A DNA stretch of 64,000 nucleotides, taken from NCBI RefSeq assembly GCF_022437945.1, contig NZ_CP092535.1, positions 4,154,001 to 4,218,000 on the forward strand. Reading direction: 5' to 3'. A model generated the notes under the pieces. The model was not told the origin of the DNA. It saw only the letters and a list, made by a program, of their open reading frames with translations, and did no database searches. The stretch comes from Nocardioides sp. TF02-7. GTDB taxonomy: Bacteria; Actinomycetota; Actinomycetes; Propionibacteriales; Nocardioidaceae. The position numbers and the translations under genes were made by a program. Shown here piece after piece: positions 19,127-31,060 of this stretch. Position 1 is the first letter of the stretch. Every line of letters begins with the position of its first letter.

Positions 19127-19216
19127 CCGTTGGCCTTGCGGCGGTAGGTCGTCGGCGTCGGCCGACCGGTTCGACTCTCTCGCCCGTCCACCGCGGCCCT
19201 GGTCCGGAAAGCCGAC

Positions 19217-19675
19217 CTACCCCAGCTCCACCGTCATGAACACACTGTTCGGATCCAGCACGTACTCCCCGAACGGCCCGCAGGGAGCAAAGCCCCGCGA
19301 CGCGTACAGCGCCCGGGCCGGCGCGAAGAAGTCCTGGGAGCCGGTCTCCAGGCTGAGCCGCTCGTAGCCACGCGCCACAGCCTCCGCGAGCACGTGGTCG
19401 AGGAGGCGCGCGGCGACGCCGCGGCGACGGGCGCCCGACGCCGTGCGCATCGACTTGATCTCGCCGTGGGTGGGGGAGAGCTCCTTCAGGGCCGCGGTGC
19501 CGAGGACGGCGCCGTCGTCACGGAGCGTCCAGAACGAGATCGCCGGCACCGCCAGTGCGTCGGGGTCGAGGGCGTGGATGCTCTCCGGTGGCGAGGTGGC
19601 CCGCATGTCGGCGAGGTGCTCCTCGAGCAGGGCGAGCACGTCGGCGCGCCGCGGGTCGTCGACCTGGATCCGCAC
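19217..19675 (-). CDS. GNAT-family N-acetyltransferase
   Basis: 152 aa from GTG 19675 (RIQVDDPRRADVLALLEEHLADM). The fold is clear: GEIKSMRTASGARRRGVAARLLDHVLAEAVARGYERLSLETGS contains the RRRGVAARLL acetyl-CoA loop, then ALYASRGFAPCGPFGEY. This matches small PhnO/YhbS-like actinobacterial acetyltransferases; substrate unknown. Divergent from the ABC transporter with about 55 bp between starts. Confidence 0.85.
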   Translation of the reverse strand: MRIQVDDPRRADVLALLEEHLADMRATSPPESIHALDPDALAVPAISFWTLRDDGAVLGTAALKELSPTHGEIKSMRTASGARRRGVAARLLDHVLAEAVARGYERLSLETGSQDFFAPARALYASRGFAPCGPFGEYVLDPNSVFMTVELG

Positions 19676-19729
19676 GCGCCGAATCCTGCCAGCCGCCGCG
19701 GACCTGCCCCGGGCTGTACCGTCGCTCGA

Positions 19730-20631
19730 GTGACGAACGAACCCGTCATCGAGATCCACGACCTGGTCAAGGAGTTCGGCTCGTTCCGCGCCCTCGACGG
19801 CCTCGACCTCACGGTCGCGCCGGGGGAGGTGCACGGCTTCCTCGGTCCCAACGGCGCCGGCAAGTCCACGACGATCCGGGTCCTCCTCGGCCTGCTGCGC
19901 CGGACCTCGGGCACGGTCCGGATGCTGGGCGGCGACCCGTGGGGCGACGCGGCGGAGCTGCACCGTCGTCTCGCCTACGTGCCGGGCGACGTCAGCCTGT
20001 GGCCCAACCTGACCGGCGGCGAGGCGATCGACCTGCTCGGCCGGCTGCGGGGAGGGCTCGACCCGCGCCGCCGGGCCGAGCTGCTGGACCGCTTCGAGCT
20101 CGACCCGACCAAGCGGGGGTCGCACCTACTCCAAGGGCAACCGGCAGAAGGTCGCCCTCGTGGCGGCGCTGGCCTCCGACGTCGAGCTGCTCCTCCTCGA
20201 CGAGCCGACCAGCGGCCTCGACCCGCTGATGGAGGAGACCTTCCAGGAGTACGTCGGCCGGTTCCGCGAGCGCGGCGGCACAGTGCTGCTGTCGAGCCAC
20301 ATCCTGGCCGAGGTGGAGAAGCTAGTGCGACCGGGTGAGCATCATCCGCGCCGGCCGGGTGGTCGAGGCGGGGACGCTCGCGGACTTGCGGCACCTGACC
20401 CGGACCTCGGTCGACGCCGAGCTCGTCGCCCCGCCCGACGGGTTGGCCCGGCTCGCCGGCGTGCACGACCTCGCGGTCGAGGGACACCGGGTCCGGTTCC
20501 AGGTCGAGACCGACCGGATCGACGAGGCGGTCGGAGCCCTGCACCGGGTCGGCATCAGGAGCCTGGTCGCCCAGCCGCCGACCCTCGAGGAGCTGTTCCT
20601 GCGGCACTACGGCGACCGGGTCGAGGGATGA
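19730..20631 (+). CDS. ABC transporter ATP-binding protein (exporter type, frameshifted)
   Basis: About 300 aa. Walker A GPNGAGKST, Q-loop region YVPGDVSLWPNL, signature SKGNRQKV (an S-K-G-N variant typical of DrrA/CcmA-like exporters), Walker B LLLLDEPTSGLD and the H-loop SSHIL. Two breaks: an extra G in 20115-20119 (restores TKRGRTYSKGNRQK) and an extra A at 20324 creating CTAG (restores EVEKLCDRVSIIRAG). GTG 19730. Its TGA overlaps the permease ATG. Confidence 0.9.
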
Positions 20632-22230
20632 CCGGCGTCGCGACGCTGCTGCGCGGCCACCTGCGCCGCGACCGCTGGATGATCCTCTGGTGGTGCCTCG
20701 GCGGCACGCTTCTCTACTGGTCGCAGGGCGCCAGCCTCGCCGGGTTGTACGCCACCCAGGACGAGCTCGACCGGGCGGCCGCCAGCATGGGCGCCAACGC
20801 CGCGTTCGTCGCGATGCTCGGCCCGACCCGGGCGCTCGACACCGTCGGCGGCCAGGTCTTCTGGCAGGTCAGCGCGTTCGGCGCCGTGGTCGCGGGGCTG
20901 ATGAGCATGTTCCTCGTCGGCCGCCACACCAGGGCCGAGGAGGAGTCGGGGCGCGACGAGCTGGTCCGCAGCACGGCGATCGGTCGCCACGCGCCGCTGA
21001 CCGCCGCGCTGCTGGTCTCGCTCCTCGCCAACCTCCTGCTCGGCCTCCTCACCGCGCTGAGCCTGCTCACCCTCCGCCAGGAGTCGCCGCTCGCAGGCAT
21101 GCCGCTGCCCGTCGCCGACAGCCTGGCGACCGGCCTTGGCCTGACCGCCTGCGGCTGGGCGTTCAGCGGCACCGCCCTGGTGGCTGCCCAGCTCACCCAG
21201 AGCACGCGCGCGATGTACGGCATCGCCGGCGCCGTGCTCGGGGTGGCCTACGGGCTGCGTGCCGTGGGCGACGTGGGCAACGGCGTCCTGAGCTGGCTCT
21301 CGCCGATCGGCTGGTACCAGGCCATGCAGGCCTACTCCGGTCTGCGCTGGTGGCCGCTCCTCCTCCTGCTGGCCGCGACGGTGGCGGCGGCTGCCGCGGC
21401 GTACCTCCTGTTCGGGCGCCGCGACGTCGGGTCCGGTGTCCTCGCCGCCCGTCCCGGCCCCGCCACCGCGGGACGCGACCTCCGGTCGGGGCTCGGCCTG
21501 GCGTGGCGGCTCCAACGCGGGTCGGTCGCCGGCTGGACGCTGGGCCTGCTGGTGCTGGGGCTCGGCTACGGCTCGATCGGCGACAGCGTCGAGGACGTCC
21601 TCGGTGACGGCGGACTGGCCCGCGACGTGATGGCCGGCGGGGGCACCGGCGGGCTCGTCGACGGGTTCTACGCCACGGCACTGGTGATGCTCGCCCTGAT
21701 CAGCGCCGGCTTCGCCGTGTCCTCGGCCCTCCGTCCCCGGGCCGAGGAGGAAGCGGGCCACGCCGAGGTGCTGCTCGCGACCGCGCTCCCGCGGACCGCC
21801 TGGTTGGCCGGCCACGTCGTCGTGACCGTGCTCGGCACCGTCGTCGTGCTCGCGGGTGCCGGCCTCGGCCTGGGCGCCGGCTACGCGCTCGTCACCGGCG
21901 ACGGTGGCGCCGTCGTGCGGCTCGGCCTCCCGGCACTCGCGTACGTCGTGCCCGTCCTCGTGCTCAGCGCGGCTGCCCGGCTGCTCCACGGGCTTCTCCC
22001 GCGGCTGCTGCTGCTCGCCTGGCTTCCCCTCGTGCTCGCCGTGGTCGTCCTGGTCTTCGGGGGAGGCGCTGCAGCTGCCGGGGTGGCTGCGCGACCTGTC
22101 GCCGTTCGAGTGGATGCCGTTGGTGCCGGCCGAGGACGTCGACCCGGTGCCCGTGGCGACGGTCGCCGCGGTCGCCGCAGGCCTCTCCGTGGCGGGCCAA
22201 ATGGCGTTCCGCCGGCGCGACATCGGCTAG
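20628..22230 (+). CDS. ABC exporter permease with two six-helix halves (frameshifted)
   Basis: About 533 aa, roughly 12 transmembrane helices arranged as two similar halves. Each half carries an elbow segment followed by a conserved acidic loop (RHTRAEEESGRDELVRSTAIGR and LRPRAEEEAGHAEVLLATALPR), the pattern of TylJ/OleC5-type or antibiotic-export permeases. An extra G in 22059-22063 breaks the last quarter; repair gives VFGEALQLPGWLRDLSPFEWMP, a conserved ending. Substrate unknown; similar pairs confer drug or macrolide export. Confidence 0.88.
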
Positions 22231-22241
22231 TTTCGCTGACC

Positions 22242-23147
22242 ATGTGGCAGCCCGAGCCCGGCTGGGTGGCGCTCCCGGGAGGCACCGGGACGTCCACCGT
22301 GGGCGTCTGGCGCACGGCGCTCGGCGGCCGGCCGGTGGTCGTCAAGCGGCTGGCGGCGCCCGAGCCCGGCGACCCGGCAGCCCTGTCCGACCCCGAGCAC
22401 GTCGGCTACTGGCGGCGGGAGGCCGACGTGGTCTCCACCGGGCTCGTGGACGCGACGCCCGGGCTGCGCGGCGCCCGCGCGTCCGTCGAGGAGGACCCGC
22501 ACGGCATCACGATCGTGCGGGACTGGGTGGAGGACGCCGCCGCGAGCGGCCTGTTCCTCGCGGTGTCCCTCGGCCGGTTCGCCGGTGCCGACCTGCCCCG
22601 GCCGCGGTTCCTCGCCCGCCACCTGCTCCGCGACCGGCTGCAGCGGGTGGCCGACCGCGGCGGCTGGCCGACGCTGGCTCGCACGAGCGTCGCCGACGTG
22701 GCCGACCACCTGTGGCGTCACCGCGGCACGATGCTCGACCTGCTCGACGGCCTCCCGCAGGTGCCGCAGCACGGCGACCCCACGGCCACGAACATCCCCG
22801 GACGCGAGGGCGACGAGGCGGTGGCGATCGACTGGGGGACGCTCGGGACCGGGCCGGTCGGCGGCGACCTCGGCTACCTGTCGCTGTCGGCGCGGGAGGA
22901 GTTCGAGCCGCTGCTCGACGCCTTCCTGCTCGGCCTGCCCGACGACGCGGCCGGCCGCGACGAGGTGGTGCTCGGGGCGAGGGTGGTCGCCGTCTACACC
23001 GCGCTCAGCCGCGCCGAGTGGGCACTCGCCCGCGCGGCCGCGGGGGAGGGTGCGCTCGCGGCCAAGTACCGCCACCCGTCGGTGGCGCCGCACCTGCGGG
23101 CGCTGCAGCGGCAGTTCCCCCACATCGAGGCGCTGCTCGAGCTATAG
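22242..23147 (+). CDS. Aminoglycoside phosphotransferase-like kinase-fold protein
   Basis: 301 aa, intact. The N-lobe has WRTALGGRPVVVKRL with the ATP-binding lysine; the catalytic loop is QHGDPTATNIPG (HGDxxxxN) and the metal Asp is in AIDWGTLGTGPVGGDLGYL. This is the APH/choline-kinase fold. Substrate cannot be assigned; it may be small-molecule kinase or resistance-like. 11 bp after the ABC permease, possibly co-transcribed. Confidence 0.75.
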   Translation: MWQPEPGWVALPGGTGTSTVGVWRTALGGRPVVVKRLAAPEPGDPAALSDPEHVGYWRREADVVSTGLVDATPGLRGARASVEEDPHGITIVRDWVEDAAASGLFLAVSLGRFAGADLPRPRFLARHLLRDRLQRVADRGGWPTLARTSVADVADHLWRHRGTMLDLLDGLPQVPQHGDPTATNIPGREGDEAVAIDWGTLGTGPVGGDLGYLSLSAREEFEPLLDAFLLGLPDDAAGRDEVVLGARVVAVYTALSRAEWALARAAAGEGALAAKYRHPSVAPHLRALQRQFPHIEALLEL

Positions 23148-23150
23148 CGG

Positions 23151-23177
23151 GGGGCGGCGCGGGAGCGCTACCGCCCC
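23151..23177. terminator. Possible bidirectional terminator hairpin
   Basis: Stem GGGGCGG / CCGCCCC with a 13-nt loop, lying between the stop of the kinase-like gene and overlapping the stop of the convergent metallopeptidase gene. There is no T run, as is common in very GC-rich genomes. Confidence 0.4.
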
Positions 23178-24115
23178 AGCACCTCGGCCTCGGACGCGGC
23201 GAACGTGTCGCACGCCTGCACGTCGCCCTGCTCGTAGCCCACGAGGAACCAGTGCTTGCGCTGGGCGGCGGACCCGTGTGTCCACGACTCCTCGGTCACC
23301 TGGCCCTGGGTCTTGCGCTGGATGGAGTCGTCGCCCACCGCCTCGGCGGCCTTGATGGCGAGGTCGATGTCGCGCTCGCTGAGGTCGACGAGCAGCACCT
23401 CGCCGGCGGCGTCCTCGGTGGTGGTCGCGTGCTGCGTCCAGAGGCCGGCGTAGCAGTCGGCCTGCAGCTCGAGCCGGACGCCCGGCGAGGTGGGGCCGGT
23501 CTCCTGGGTGCGCACCTGCCCCATGAAGCCGAGCAGGTTCGAGATGTGGTGGCCGTACTCGTGGGCGAGCACGTAGAACTCGACGAACCCGCCGTCGGGC
23601 CCGCCGAGCTGGCGCTCGAGGACCTGGTCGAAGAACGTGGTGTCGAGGTAGACCGACTCGTCCGCCGGGCAGTAGAACGGCCCGACCGAGGAGTCGGCGC
23701 CGCCGCACTGCGTGCCGACCGACCCACCGAACGTGGTCAGGCTCTCGATCGGCCGGAAGTCGCCGCCGAGGGCTCCCTCCCAGAAGTCGGTGAGCGAGTT
23801 CTCGACGGCCACCCGGGCGCAGTCGTGGTCGGCGTTGGCGTCCTCACCGGTCTCGCAGTGGTCGTAGCGACCGGTGTCGTCGGCGTCGGCGAGCCGGCTC
23901 GGGTCGTACGCCGCGCCGGCGAACGGGTTGATGCCGGTGACCTGGGCGAGCACGACGAACGCGATCACGAGCACGATCCCGCCGAGGCCACCCTTGGCGC
24001 CCGCTCCGCCCGGGATCGGCAGCCGCATGCCCCGGCCGCCGTACCCGCCGCCGCGGGAGCCGGTGTCCCGGACACGTGACCGGTCGAGCCGGGCCCTCGG
24101 GTTGAACCGCACCAT
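23168..24115 (-). CDS. Neutral zinc metallopeptidase (YpfJ / KPN_02809 family)
   Basis: 315 aa, intact. Basic Gly-rich N-terminus with one transmembrane segment (GGIVLVIAFVVLAQVTGI), then an extracytoplasmic domain. The zinc motif is YVLAHEYGHHISNLLG (HExxH), with a downstream ligand in ELQADCYAGLW (ExxxD/A). Four cysteines in pairs suggest disulfides. The typical motif YCPADESVYLDTTFF precedes the zinc site. Substrate unknown. Confidence 0.92.
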   Translation of the reverse strand: MVRFNPRARLDRSRVRDTGSRGGGYGGRGMRLPIPGGAGAKGGLGGIVLVIAFVVLAQVTGINPFAGAAYDPSRLADADDTGRYDHCETGEDANADHDCARVAVENSLTDFWEGALGGDFRPIESLTTFGGSVGTQCGGADSSVGPFYCPADESVYLDTTFFDQVLERQLGGPDGGFVEFYVLAHEYGHHISNLLGFMGQVRTQETGPTSPGVRLELQADCYAGLWTQHATTTEDAAGEVLLVDLSERDIDLAIKAAEAVGDDSIQRKTQGQVTEESWTHGSAAQRKHWFLVGYEQGDVQACDTFAASEAEVLGR

Positions 24116-24180
24116 GCTCGGAGCCTAGACAACCGGCGTTTTTCGGGCGGGACCGACGCCCGTGGGAGACTGGTGCGGTC

Positions 24181-25779
<1,599 letters not shown>

Positions 25780-25789
25780 CGCGAGACCG

Positions 25790-28334
25790 CTACTCGGTGC
25801 CGATCGCCTCCAGCACGTTGAGCCGGGAGGCACGGATCGCGGGCACCACCGCCGCGAGCACGCCCACGACCACGGCGACGGCGAGGAACAGCACGAGCTG
25901 GGTGAGCGGGAGCCCGAGGCTGGTGAGGTCGTCCTTGAGCGACTCGCGCAGCAGGACCCCGATCAGCAGGCCGAGCACCAGGCCGAGCACGGCGCCGAGC
26001 ACCGCGATCACCACCGACTCGAGGGTGATCATTCGGCGCAGCGCGGCCCGGCTCATGCCGATCGCACGGAGCAGGCCGATCTCGCGGGTGCGCTCGATCA
26101 CGCTGAGGCCGAGCGTGTTCACGATGCCGATGACGGCGATCACGATCGCCAGCGCCAACAGGCCGTAGATCATGTAGAGCAGCTGGTTGACCTGCCCGCG
26201 GATCTCGTCGCCGAACTCCTCCCTTGTCGTAGACGCCGACGATCGGCACCGACGCCGCGGCGTCGTCGAGCGCCTCGCCGACCGCGTCGACGTCGGCACC
26301 CGGCTCGACCGTGATGCTGATCGCGGAGTCCTGGCGCGGCACGCCGGCCTTCGTGAGCTGGTCGAGCGGCACGGTGATCGGGCCGGTCACCTCGCTGGAC
26401 CCCACGATGCCGACCACCTCGACGTCGAGCCGACCCGCTGCCGCGAGCCGGAGGTCGAGCCGGTCGCCGACGGCGAGGTCGTTGTCCTCGGCGAACCAGT
26501 CGTCGAGGACGGCCTCGGCCCCCGCGGCACGGCCCGGCCCTCGACGACGTCGAGGTCGTAGATCTCGGCGAACGACTCGTCGTTGCCGACCACACTCACC
26601 CCGTCGCCGTCGAGCTGGGCACCGAGGCTCTGCTGCCGGCTGACGACCTCGACGCCCTCGACGTCCTCGAAGGAGTCGCCGATCTCGGTCGTGAACGGCG
26701 TGAACGTCGTGGTCTGGACGAGGAAGTCGGCGGTGAACTGCTCGTCCACCAGGTCGGTCACCGACTTGTTCAGGGAGGCGGCGAGCACGCCGATCGTCGA
26801 CACCAGCGCGAGGCCGATCATCAGTGCCGAGGCCGTCGCCCCGGTGCGGCGCGGGTCGCGGAGGGCGTTCTCGCCGGCGAGCCGGCCCGGTGCGCCGAAC
26901 GCCCGCGAGAAGAGCGCGCGGCAGGCGACGACGACGGGGCGCCCCACCACGGGGCTGATCACCGCGATGGTCAGGATCCACAGCACGGCGCCGGCGCCGA
27001 TCCAGGCGGCGTCGGAGCTGGGGGCGTCGCCGAGCCCGACCGCCACGAGGCCGGCGCCGATCACGAGGACCACGGCTCCGATCAGGGTGCGCCTCCGCAT
27101 CGAGCCGCGGGTCGTCGCGGAGTCCATCCGCATCGCGGCGACGGGCGCGACCCGGCCGGCCCGCCGGGCCGGCACGAAAGGCGGCGACCACGGTGACCAG
27201 GATGCCGACGACGTAGCTGGTGACCACCGCTCCGGTGGTGAGCTGCAGGGCGTCGCCGGCGATGTCGAGGCCCACGGCGCGGAAGGTCGCGGCGAGGGCG
27301 CGGGCGAGCAGCAGGCCGAGCGCGATCCCGAGCGTCGACGCGAGCACCGACAGGACGAGCGCCTCGACCATGACGGACCGGGTGACCTGTCCCCGTGACG
27401 CGCCGAGTGCCCGCAGGAGCGCGGACTCACGGGTGCGCTGCGCGACGAGGATCGAGAAGGTGTTGACGATGATGAACCCGCCGACGATGACGGCGATGAT
27501 CGCGAACACCAGCAGGAAGATCTCGATGACGTCGAGGAAGACGCCGAACGCGTCCTGCTGCTCGTCGGCCACCTTGTCGCCGGTGACCGCCTCGAAGCCG
27601 GCCGGCACCACGGCCGCGGCGGCATCGGCCAGCTCGCGCTGGCTGACGCCGTCGGCGGCGGTCAGCGTGATCTGGTTGAACTGGTCCTCGCCCTGGAGGA
27701 ACAGGTCCTGCGCGCCCTCGGTGTCGAAGATCAGGAGCGTCGCGCCGGCGGTGCCGCCGCCGTTGAACTCCGCCGTGCCGACGAGGGTCGCGCTCCGCTG
27801 CGGGTCGCCGAACGGGGCCAGCAGCCCGACCTCGTCGCCGAGCTCGTAGCCGCCGTTGTGGGCCGCCCCGGAGTCGAGCACCACCTCGCCCGGCGCCTCG
27901 GGCCACCGGCCGCTCTCGAGCTCGAGGATCGGCTCGCCCGCCATGTTGGGGGCGTCGTGGTAGTTGAAGGCCAACGTCGGGGCGCCGGTGCCGCCGACGA
28001 CCGTGCCGTCGTCGGCGAGCAGGCTCATGCCGAAGCCGACGACGTCGCCGTCGGCGCGCTCGACCTCGGGCAGCGTCTCGAGCTCGTCGACCAGCTCGGG
28101 CGACAGCGTGGCCGCGCTGGTGGAGAGCGCCGACTCGGCGAGCTCCTGCGACACCTCCGAGCGGACGATCCCGTCGGGCGTCGAGCCGTTGATGATGCCG
28201 TCGAACGTGCTGGACAGGCCGTTGCTGAAGACGAGGACGCCCGACAGGAACGCCACCCCGAGCACGACGGCGAGCCCGCTCATGAGCAGGCGCAGCTTGC
28301 GCGCGAACAGGTTGCGCAGGGTCAGTCGGAGCAC
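25790..28334 (-). CDS. FtsX/MacB-type ABC transporter permease (frameshifted)
   Basis: About 848 aa, with two FtsX-like domains. The N-terminus is MLRLTLRNLFARKLRLLMSG, then an extracytoplasmic domain and helices around IFLLVFAIIAVIVGGFIIVNTFSILVAQRTRESALLRALG; the second half repeats this as NTLGLSVIERTREIGLLRAIGMSR, ending RASRLNVLEAIGTE. Three breaks: extra T/A in 27177-27179, a missing base near 26527, and an extra base in 26221-26223. Pairs with the ATPase upstream (2-bp gap). Likely a lipoprotein, peptide or antibiotic exporter or cell-envelope regulator. Confidence 0.9.
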
Positions 28335-28335
28335 G

Positions 28336-29107
28336 TCAGACCGCCCCGGAGCGCGCAGCCGCGGCGGCCTGGAGGGAGGTCATGTGCTCGAGGATCTGCT
28401 CCCGCTCGGGGGAGGTGATCTCGTCGACCACCCGGCCGTCGGCCAGGAACACCACGCGGTCGCAGTACGACGCCGCGACGGCGTCGTGGGTGACCATCAC
28501 GATCGTCTGCCCGAAGTCGTCGACGCTGCGCCGCAGGAACGACAGCACCTCGGCGCCGGACGTGCTGTCGAGGTTGCCGGTGGGCTCGTCGGCGAACACG
28601 ATCGACGGTCGCGTGACGAGCGCGCGTGCGCAGGCGACGCGCTGCTGCTGGCCGCCCGACATCTCGTTGGGGCGGTGCCCGAGCCGGTCGCGCAGCCCGA
28701 CGGCGTCGATCACGGTGTCGAACCACGCAGGGTCGGGCTTGCGACCGGCCAGGCTCAGCGGGAGCACGATGTTCTCGCGGGCGGTCAGCGTGGGGATCAG
28801 GTTGAACGCCTGGAAGACGAAGCCGACCTGCTCGCGGCGCAGCCGGGTGAGCTCCTTGTCGCCGAGGTGGCCGAGCGCGGTCTCGCCGACGAAGACCTCG
28901 CCCGAGGTCGGGGGAGTCGAGGCCCGCGAGGCAGTGCATCAACGTCGACTTGCCCGAGCCCGACGGGCCCATGATGGCGGTGAACTGCCCGCTCGCGAGC
29001 TCGACGGTCACGCCGTCGAGCGCGTGCACGGCGGAGTCGCCGGCGCCGTAGGTCTTGCGGAGGTCGACCGCCCGGGCCGCGGCCGGGGCAGAAGTAGCCG
29101 TCGTCAT
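28336..29107 (-). CDS. MacB-type ABC transporter ATPase (frameshifted)
   Basis: About 257 aa. Walker A GPSGSGKSTLMHCLAGLD, EMSGGQQQRVACARALV, and FADEPTGNLDSTSG, where DEPTGNLD marks the LolD/MacB class. Q-loop FVFQAFNLIPTLTARENI. An extra base in 28910-28914 breaks the frame; repair gives LDSPTSGEVFVGETALG. It precedes its permease in one transcript. Confidence 0.92.
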
Positions 29108-29168
29108 GCGACCAGCCTGCCCGAACGCACCGACAAGGTGCCATCGGGAATCTCCCCGAGGCCACCCC

Positions 29169-30261
29169 CTACGGAAGGAGGAGGCAGGAGTCGCCGAACT
29201 CGTGCCACAGGTATCCCTCCTCGACCGCCGCGGCGTAGGCCCGCCGGGTGAGGTCGGCGCCGGCGACGGCCTCGACCAGCAGCAGGTGCGACGCCTCCGG
29301 GTCGTGCCACCCGGTGACCAGCCCGTCGACGACCTGCGGCGGGTCGGCCGGTGTCACGACCCGCGTCGTCCAGCCGCGGCGCGCGACCATCCGCGGGGAG
29401 CCACCGCCGCCGTCGGCCGGTTCCACCGCCGACTCCAGGGCCCGCGTCACCGTGGTGCCCACGGCCACGACCCGCCCCCCGTCGGCCCGCGCGGCGTTGA
29501 CGACCGCCGCACTCGCTGCGGTCACCTCGAACCGCTCCGGTTGCGGAGCCTCGCCCGCCTCCTGGGAGGAGACCCCCGTGTGGAGCGTGACCGGCACGAC
29601 GTGCACGCCCCGGGCGACCAGCCCGGTGACCAGCTCGGTGGTGAACGGGCGCCCGGCGGACGGCATCTCGGCGCTGCCCGGCCGGCGCCCGAAGACGGTC
29701 AGGTAGTCGGCCAGCGGGTAGCGGTCCGCCAGGTAGCCGTAGGAGATCGGACGGCCGTAGCGCGCCGCGACCGCCGCGAGGTCGTACTCGGTCTCGGCGC
29801 GCCAGAGCCGGTCGCCCCGGCCGGTCGGCGACGAACCCGGCTCGGGGTAGGGCGCCGAGAGGCGCAGCGACGCCGTCCCGGCGGCGATGTCGATCCGGTC
29901 GCCGGCACGGGCGTCCAGGACCGCACGGTCGGCGTCCGGCGCGGTGCGCAGCTCGACCACCCAGGTCCCGTCGTCGAGGGGAGTGGCGAGGTGCACGACG
30001 ACCGGCCCGTGCCGGGTCGACGTCGCGTCGAGCTGTCCGGCCACGGTGGCGGAGTCGTTGACCACGACGACGTCGCCCGCGCGCAGGTGGTCGCCGAGAT
30101 GGGCGAAGGTCGTGTGTGTGAGCCCCCCGCCCGCCGGCGACGAGCAGCCGCACGCCGTCGCGCGCGACACCGCGTCGCTCGGGCGGGGCCGGCGCGAACC
30201 GGCGCTGCGGGGCGGTGAACGTGGTCGTCGGGCGCTCGGCGAGCAGCGGCACGTCAGACAC
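29169..30261 (-). CDS. queA: QueA-like S-adenosylmethionine:tRNA ribosyltransferase-isomerase (frameshifted)
   Basis: About 363 aa. Family blocks: GDVVVVNDSATVAGQL, DYLTVFGRRPGSAEMPSAGRPFT, VTLHTGVSS, GTTVTRALESA and LVTGWHDPEASHLLLVEAVAG. QueA joins the ribosyl of SAM to preQ1-tRNA in queuosine synthesis, but many actinobacteria lack the rest of that pathway, so the substrate may differ. An extra base in the 6-C run 30123-30128 breaks the frame after LLVAGGRG. GTG 30261 overlaps the end of the SDR gene upstream. Confidence 0.85.
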
Positions 30262-30980
30262 CCGCCTCGACGTCGTCACGGACGGCGGGCACGTCGGCTG
30301 CGCGGTACCGGCCCGACGGTGGCCGGCGCTCGAGCAGGCCGAGCAGCCTGGGCACCACGGTCTCGGGCAGCGGTCGGTCGGAGATGTCCTCGCCCGGGAA
30401 CCACCGCTGGTGCATGTCGGTGCGCATGTCGCCCGGGTCGACGGCGTACGCCGTGATCGCCTCGTTCTCCGCGGCGAAGGTGAGCGTGACGTGGTCGAGC
30501 GCCGCCTTCGAGGCGCTGTAGAGCCCCCCACCCGGGGTAGTGGTCGACAGCGGCGTCGGACGAGATCGACATCAGCACGCCGCCGGACGCGGTGAGCTGG
30601 GGGAGGAGCAGCGAGGTCAGCACCAGCGGTGCGCCGACGTTGCTGCGGAGGACGTGCTGCAGGTCCTCGGGCCGGACGTCGGACAGCAGGCGGTACGCCG
30701 AGTCGCCGGTCGCCGGGCCGAGCGTCCCGGCGTTGTGCACCAGGAGGTCGAGCCGCCCGTGCGCCTGCACCGCCGCCCGCAGCGCCTCCCGGTGATCGGC
30801 GTCGGTGACGTCGCCGGCGACCGCGGTGACGAGGTCGGCGCGGGGGAGGTCGGACAGGGTGGCGAGGCGGTCGGCGTCCCGGGCGTCGGTGATCACCTGC
30901 CAGCCGCGGGCGGTGAGGCCTGCGACGAGGGCGCGGCCGAGGCCTGCGCTGCCGCCGGTGACGAGTGCGACGTTGACCAT
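30254..30980 (-). CDS. Short-chain dehydrogenase/reductase (frameshifted)
   Basis: About 242 aa NAD(P)-dependent SDR. Cofactor motif VTGGSAGLGRALVAGL, NNAG-equivalent VHNAGTL, catalytic Tyr/Lys in GLYSASKAALDHV (after repair), ending DDVEAGV. An extra base in the C run 30524-30529 breaks it. ATG 30980 is preceded by GGAAGG at 8 bp spacing. Its start codon lies in a long inverted repeat. It overlaps the QueA-like gene by 8 bp, so the two are co-translated. Confidence 0.88.
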
Positions 30981-31026
30981 GGGTGGGTCCTTCCGGTGGA
31001 GATCGGGTTGACCCACCCATGGTCAA
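30973..31026 (-). promoter_or_regulatory. 17-bp perfect inverted repeat at the start of the SDR-queA pair
   Basis: Arms 30973-30989 and 31010-31026 are exact reverse complements (GACCCACCCATGGTCAA type), separated by 20 bp. The gene-side arm contains the SDR start codon and the loop holds its GGAAGG ribosome-binding site. It could be a dimeric repressor operator, or an RNA hairpin that buries the start codon. The outer sequence beyond 31026 is AT-rich (TTTTCAAGTTAACTTCATG), a plausible promoter. Confidence 0.55.
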
Positions 31027-31060
31027 TTTTCAAGTTAACTTCATGTCAAGCGGCAGGCGA

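Noticed and set aside
19217..22230. Antibiotic biosynthetic cluster around the ABC exporter
   Set aside because: Exporter-type ATPase and permease look like resistance or export genes, but no biosynthetic enzymes adjoin them.
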